Source of the DNA: Streptomyces sp. NBC_00289
GTDB taxonomy: Bacteria; Actinomycetota; Actinomycetes; Streptomycetales; Streptomycetaceae
Direction of reading: 5' to 3'
NCBI RefSeq assembly: GCF_041435115.1
Contig: NZ_CP108046.1
Span: forward strand, 4,092,001-4,156,000
DNA: 64,000 nt
Part shown: positions 61,565 through 64,000 of the stretch, piece by piece
How positions within the stretch are numbered: position 1 is the stretch's first letter
Layout of the letters: the number at the start of each line of letters is the position of its first letter
Notes under the pieces: generated by a model
The model's database searches: none
What the model was told of the DNA's origin: nothing
Seen by the model: the letters and a program-made list of their open reading frames with translations, nothing else
Program-made: the position numbers and the translations under genes

Positions 61565-61592
61565 CTACGCGCGTAGATATGCTCGTCTGGTG
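61565..61592 (+). promoter_or_regulatory. deoC promoter: the same 12-bp palindrome overlapping the -10
   Basis: CTACGCGCGTAG (61565-61576) is identical to the palindrome before PNP. Here it overlaps TAGATAT, the likely -10, 9-10 nt before the GTG start, so a bound repressor would block polymerase. Confidence 0.65.
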
Positions 61593-62546
61593 ACCATGCC
61601 CACCACCGCACCCCACGCACTTGCTGACGTCACCACGTCCGACAGCACACTGCGCCGCTTCCTTCACGGGCTGCCCGGCGTCGACGCGGTCGGCCTGGAG
61701 GCGCGCGCCGCCTCGCTCGGCACCCGTTCCATCAAGACGACCGCGAAGGCGTACGCCATCGACCTCGCCATCTCGATGGTCGATCTGACGACGCTGGAAG
61801 GCGCGGACACCCCGGGCAAGGTCCGGGCGCTCGGCGCGAAGGCGGTTCGTCCCGACCCGACCGACCGCACGACTCCGGCCACGGCCGCTGTCTGCGTGTA
61901 CCCCGACATGGTGCCCTTCGCGAAGGAGGCCGTCGCCGGCTCCCCGGTGAAGGTCGCCTCGGTCGCGACCGCGTTCCCGGCCGGCCGCGCAGCCCTCGAC
62001 GTGAAGCTGGCCGACGTGCGCGACGCGGTCGCCGCGGGTGCCGACGAGATCGACATGGTCATCGACCGCGGGGCGTTCCTCGCGGGCGGGTACCTGAAGG
62101 TGTACGACGAGATCGTCGCCGTGAAGGAGGCCTCCGGCGCGGCCCGCCTCAAGGTCATCTTCGAGACGGGCGAGCTGTCGACGTACGACAACATCCGCCG
62201 CGCGAGCTGGCTCGGCATGCTGGCCGGGGCGGACTTCATCAAGACGTCCACCGGCAAGGTGGCGGTGAACGCGACACCGGCGAACACCCTCCTGATGCTG
62301 GAGGCCGTACGGGACTTCCGCGCCCAGACCGGGGTCCAGGTCGGCGTGAAGCCGGCCGGCGGCATCCGCACCAGCAAGGACGCGATCAAGTTCCTCGTGC
62401 TGGTCAACGAGACCGCGGGCGAGGACTGGCTGGACAACCACTGGTTCCGCTTCGGCGCGTCCTCGCTGCTGAACGACCTGCTGATGCAGCGTCAGAAGCT
62501 GGCCACCGGCCGCTACTCCGGCCCCGACTACGTGACGGTGGACTGA
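61590..62546 (+). CDS. deoC: Deoxyribose-phosphate aldolase
   Basis: A 318-residue class I aldolase that splits 2-deoxyribose-5-phosphate into glyceraldehyde-3-phosphate and acetaldehyde. The Schiff-base lysine is in FIKTSTGK and the proton-relay lysine in VGVKPAGGIRT. VASVATAFPAGRA and ADEIDMVIDRGAF are also family motifs. It is the long actinobacterial form. GTG 61590 or ATG 61596 is the start; the near -10 favours GTG with leaderless translation. The aldehyde dehydrogenase gene follows after 5 nt. Confidence 0.95.
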   Translation: MTMPTTAPHALADVTTSDSTLRRFLHGLPGVDAVGLEARAASLGTRSIKTTAKAYAIDLAISMVDLTTLEGADTPGKVRALGAKAVRPDPTDRTTPATAAVCVYPDMVPFAKEAVAGSPVKVASVATAFPAGRAALDVKLADVRDAVAAGADEIDMVIDRGAFLAGGYLKVYDEIVAVKEASGAARLKVIFETGELSTYDNIRRASWLGMLAGADFIKTSTGKVAVNATPANTLLMLEAVRDFRAQTGVQVGVKPAGGIRTSKDAIKFLVLVNETAGEDWLDNHWFRFGASSLLNDLLMQRQKLATGRYSGPDYVTVD

Positions 62547-62551
62547 TCACC

Positions 62552-63988
62552 ATGGCTTCCGTATTTGAGTACGCACCGGCGCCCGAGTCCCGCTCGGTCG
62601 TCGACATCGCCCCTTCCTACGGCCTGTTCATCGACGGCGAGTTCGTGGAGGCCGCCGACGGCAAGGTCTTCAAGACCGTCTCGCCGTCCACCGAGGAGGT
62701 CCTCTCCGAGATCGCCCAGGCGGGCGAGGCGGACGTCGACCGTGCCGTGCGGGCCGCCCGCAAGGCCTTCGAGAAGTGGTCGGCGCTGCCCGGCTCCGAG
62801 CGCGCGAAGTACCTCTTCCGCATCGCCCGGATCATCCAGGAACGCAGCCGCGAACTGGCCGTCCTGGAGACGCTGGACAACGGCAAGCCCATCCGGGAGA
62901 CGCGCGACGCCGACCTGCCCCTGGTCGCCGCGCACTTCTTCTACTACGCGGGCTGGGCCGACAAGCTCGAGCACGCGGGCTTCGGCGCGAACCCGCGGCC
63001 CCTGGGCGTGGCCGGCCAGGTCATCCCCTGGAACTTCCCCCTGCTGATGCTGGCGTGGAAGATCGCCCCGGCGCTCGCGACGGGCAACACGGTGGTGCTC
63101 AAGCCCGCCGAGACGACCCCGCTCTCGGCCCTGTTCTTCGCGGACATCTGCCGCCAGGCGGGCCTGCCGAAGGGTGTCGTCAACATCCTCCCGGGCTACG
63201 GCGACTCCGGCGCCGCTCTGGTCGCGCACCCCGACGTGAACAAGGTGGCCTTCACCGGCTCCACGGCCGTCGGCAAGGAGATCGCGCGCACGGTCGCGGG
63301 CAGCCGCAAGAAGCTCACGCTCGAACTGGGCGGCAAGGGCGCCAACATCGTCTTCGACGACGCGCCGATCGACCAGGCCGTCGAGGGCATCGTCAGCGGC
63401 ATCTTCTTCAACCAGGGCCAGGTCTGCTGCGCCGGCAGCCGCCTGCTGGTCCAGGAGTCGATCCAGGACGAGCTCCTCGAGTCCCTCAAGCGCAGGCTCT
63501 CCACGCTCCGCCTCGGCGACCCGATGGACAAGAACACGGACATCGGGGCGATCAACTCGGCCGAGCAGCTCTCGCGCATCACCACGCTCGTCGAGCAGGG
63601 CGAGGCGGAGGGCGCCGAGCGCTGGTCGGCGGCCTGCGAACTCCCCTCGTCCGGCTACTGGTTCGCCCCGACGCTGTTCACCAACGTCACCCAGGCGCAC
63701 ACCGTCGCCCGCGACGAGATCTTCGGCCCGGTGCTGTCCGTCCTCAGCTTCCGTACCCCGGACGAGGCCGTCGCCAAGGCCAACAACACGCCGTACGGCC
63801 TGTCGGCGGGCATCTGGTCGGAGAAGGGCTCCCGCATCCTGGCGGTGGCGAACAAGCTCCGGGCGGGCGTCGTCTGGTCCAACACGTTCAACAAGTTCGA
63901 CCCGACCTCGCCGTTCGGCGGTTACAAGGAGTCGGGCTTCGGCCGCGAGGGCGGCCGCCACGGCCTGGAGGCGTACCTCGATGTCTGA
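62552..63988 (+). CDS. Aldehyde dehydrogenase, NAD(P)-dependent
   Basis: A 478-residue enzyme, in operon with deoC, so its substrate is probably the acetaldehyde released by DeoC. Motifs: PWNFPLLMLAWKIAPAL, the NAD loop FTGSTAVGKEIA, catalytic Glu in LELGGKGANIV and Cys in FFNQGQVCCAGSR. EIFGPVLSVL and SPFGGYKESGFGRE close the domain. The short form lacks about 10-20 residues at the C-terminus relative to some family members. The next gene overlaps it by 8 nt. Confidence 0.94.
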   Translation: MASVFEYAPAPESRSVVDIAPSYGLFIDGEFVEAADGKVFKTVSPSTEEVLSEIAQAGEADVDRAVRAARKAFEKWSALPGSERAKYLFRIARIIQERSRELAVLETLDNGKPIRETRDADLPLVAAHFFYYAGWADKLEHAGFGANPRPLGVAGQVIPWNFPLLMLAWKIAPALATGNTVVLKPAETTPLSALFFADICRQAGLPKGVVNILPGYGDSGAALVAHPDVNKVAFTGSTAVGKEIARTVAGSRKKLTLELGGKGANIVFDDAPIDQAVEGIVSGIFFNQGQVCCAGSRLLVQESIQDELLESLKRRLSTLRLGDPMDKNTDIGAINSAEQLSRITTLVEQGEAEGAERWSAACELPSSGYWFAPTLFTNVTQAHTVARDEIFGPVLSVLSFRTPDEAVAKANNTPYGLSAGIWSEKGSRILAVANKLRAGVVWSNTFNKFDPTSPFGGYKESGFGREGGRHGLEAYLDV

Positions 63989-64000
63989 CAAGTCCGAGCA
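63981..64000 (+). CDS. Start of the next gene in the deoC operon (partial)
   Basis: An ATG at 63981 overlaps the aldehyde dehydrogenase stop by 8 nt (ATGTCTGA) and opens Met-Ser-Asp-Lys-Ser-Glu before the window ends. Coupled translation is likely. In related genomes a second aldehyde dehydrogenase is found here, but the sequence in view is too short to say. Confidence 0.55.

Noticed and set aside
1..64000. tRNA, rRNA, integrase, transposase or replication origin
   Set aside because: I looked for cloverleaf ends, conserved recombinase motifs and DnaA-box clusters and found none convincing.

Overview
The window is high-GC actinobacterial chromosome, almost certainly Streptomyces. Third codon positions are nearly all G or C, GTG starts are frequent, and the set and order of genes (threonine dehydratase, cystathionine gamma-synthase, MsrA, HutH, a GAF-GGDEF cyclase, adenylate cyclase, BirA, PccB-PccE-Maf-AccA2, LpdA, PNP, phosphohexomutase, DeoC-aldehyde dehydrogenase) are those of a Streptomyces chromosome core. 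Abundant intergenic tandem repeats also fit. I see no rRNA, tRNA, CRISPR array or recognisable transposase.

Layout. 1-2.7 kb: a DrrAB-type ABC exporter and threonine ammonia-lyase. 2.8-8.7 kb: a MarR regulator, a small sigma-like/membrane-protein pair, MetB, an unknown anchored protein and an M48 peptidase. 8.9-10.0 kb: an AI-2E-family permease. 10.2-15.9 kb: an accessory island that appears to split a DUF4291 gene. Its N-terminal piece is at 10182 and its C-terminal piece at 15490. Between them lie an Mrr nuclease-TerD fusion, an unknown protein, a small ABM-like protein and a GNAT-AAA+ fusion. Three related palindromic repeats (10.32, 12.70 and 14.09 kb) separate these units. 16-27 kb: MsrA, a YihY-type membrane protein, lipoprotein and secreted proteins, hydrolases, an SDR, an S51-like protein, an alcohol dehydrogenase with a divergent XRE regulator, and an ABM-truncated-haemoglobin chimera. 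27-36 kb is envelope-related: a large secreted subtilase, a MacB-like ABC pair, an L,D-transpeptidase lipoprotein, a small LAXTG sortase substrate and another lipoprotein. 36-43 kb: HutH, GAF-GGDEF cyclase, enoyl-CoA hydratase and adenylate cyclase. 43-49.6 kb is acyl-CoA carboxylase country: BirA, PccB, the epsilon subunit, Maf and AccA2. 50-64 kb is nucleoside and sugar-phosphate metabolism: a DeoR regulator, LpdA, PNP, a phosphohexomutase, PH-domain membrane proteins, DeoC and an aldehyde dehydrogenase.

How the genes work together. BirA would biotinylate AccA2, which pairs with PccB and the small epsilon subunit to carboxylate propionyl-CoA. PNP, the phosphohexomutase/phosphopentomutase-like enzyme, DeoC and the aldehyde dehydrogenase form a nucleoside-salvage route ending in acetyl units. 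The PNP and deoC promoters share the same perfect 12-bp palindrome CTACGCGCGTAG, so they probably form one regulon. Several genes have a -10 box 6-7 nt before the start codon and are probably translated from leaderless mRNAs.

The most unusual part is the 10.3-15.5 kb island, for three reasons: the interrupted host gene, the repeat-separated cassettes and the two rare fusion proteins. Domain and family calls come from reading motifs and from family knowledge; no database search was possible.
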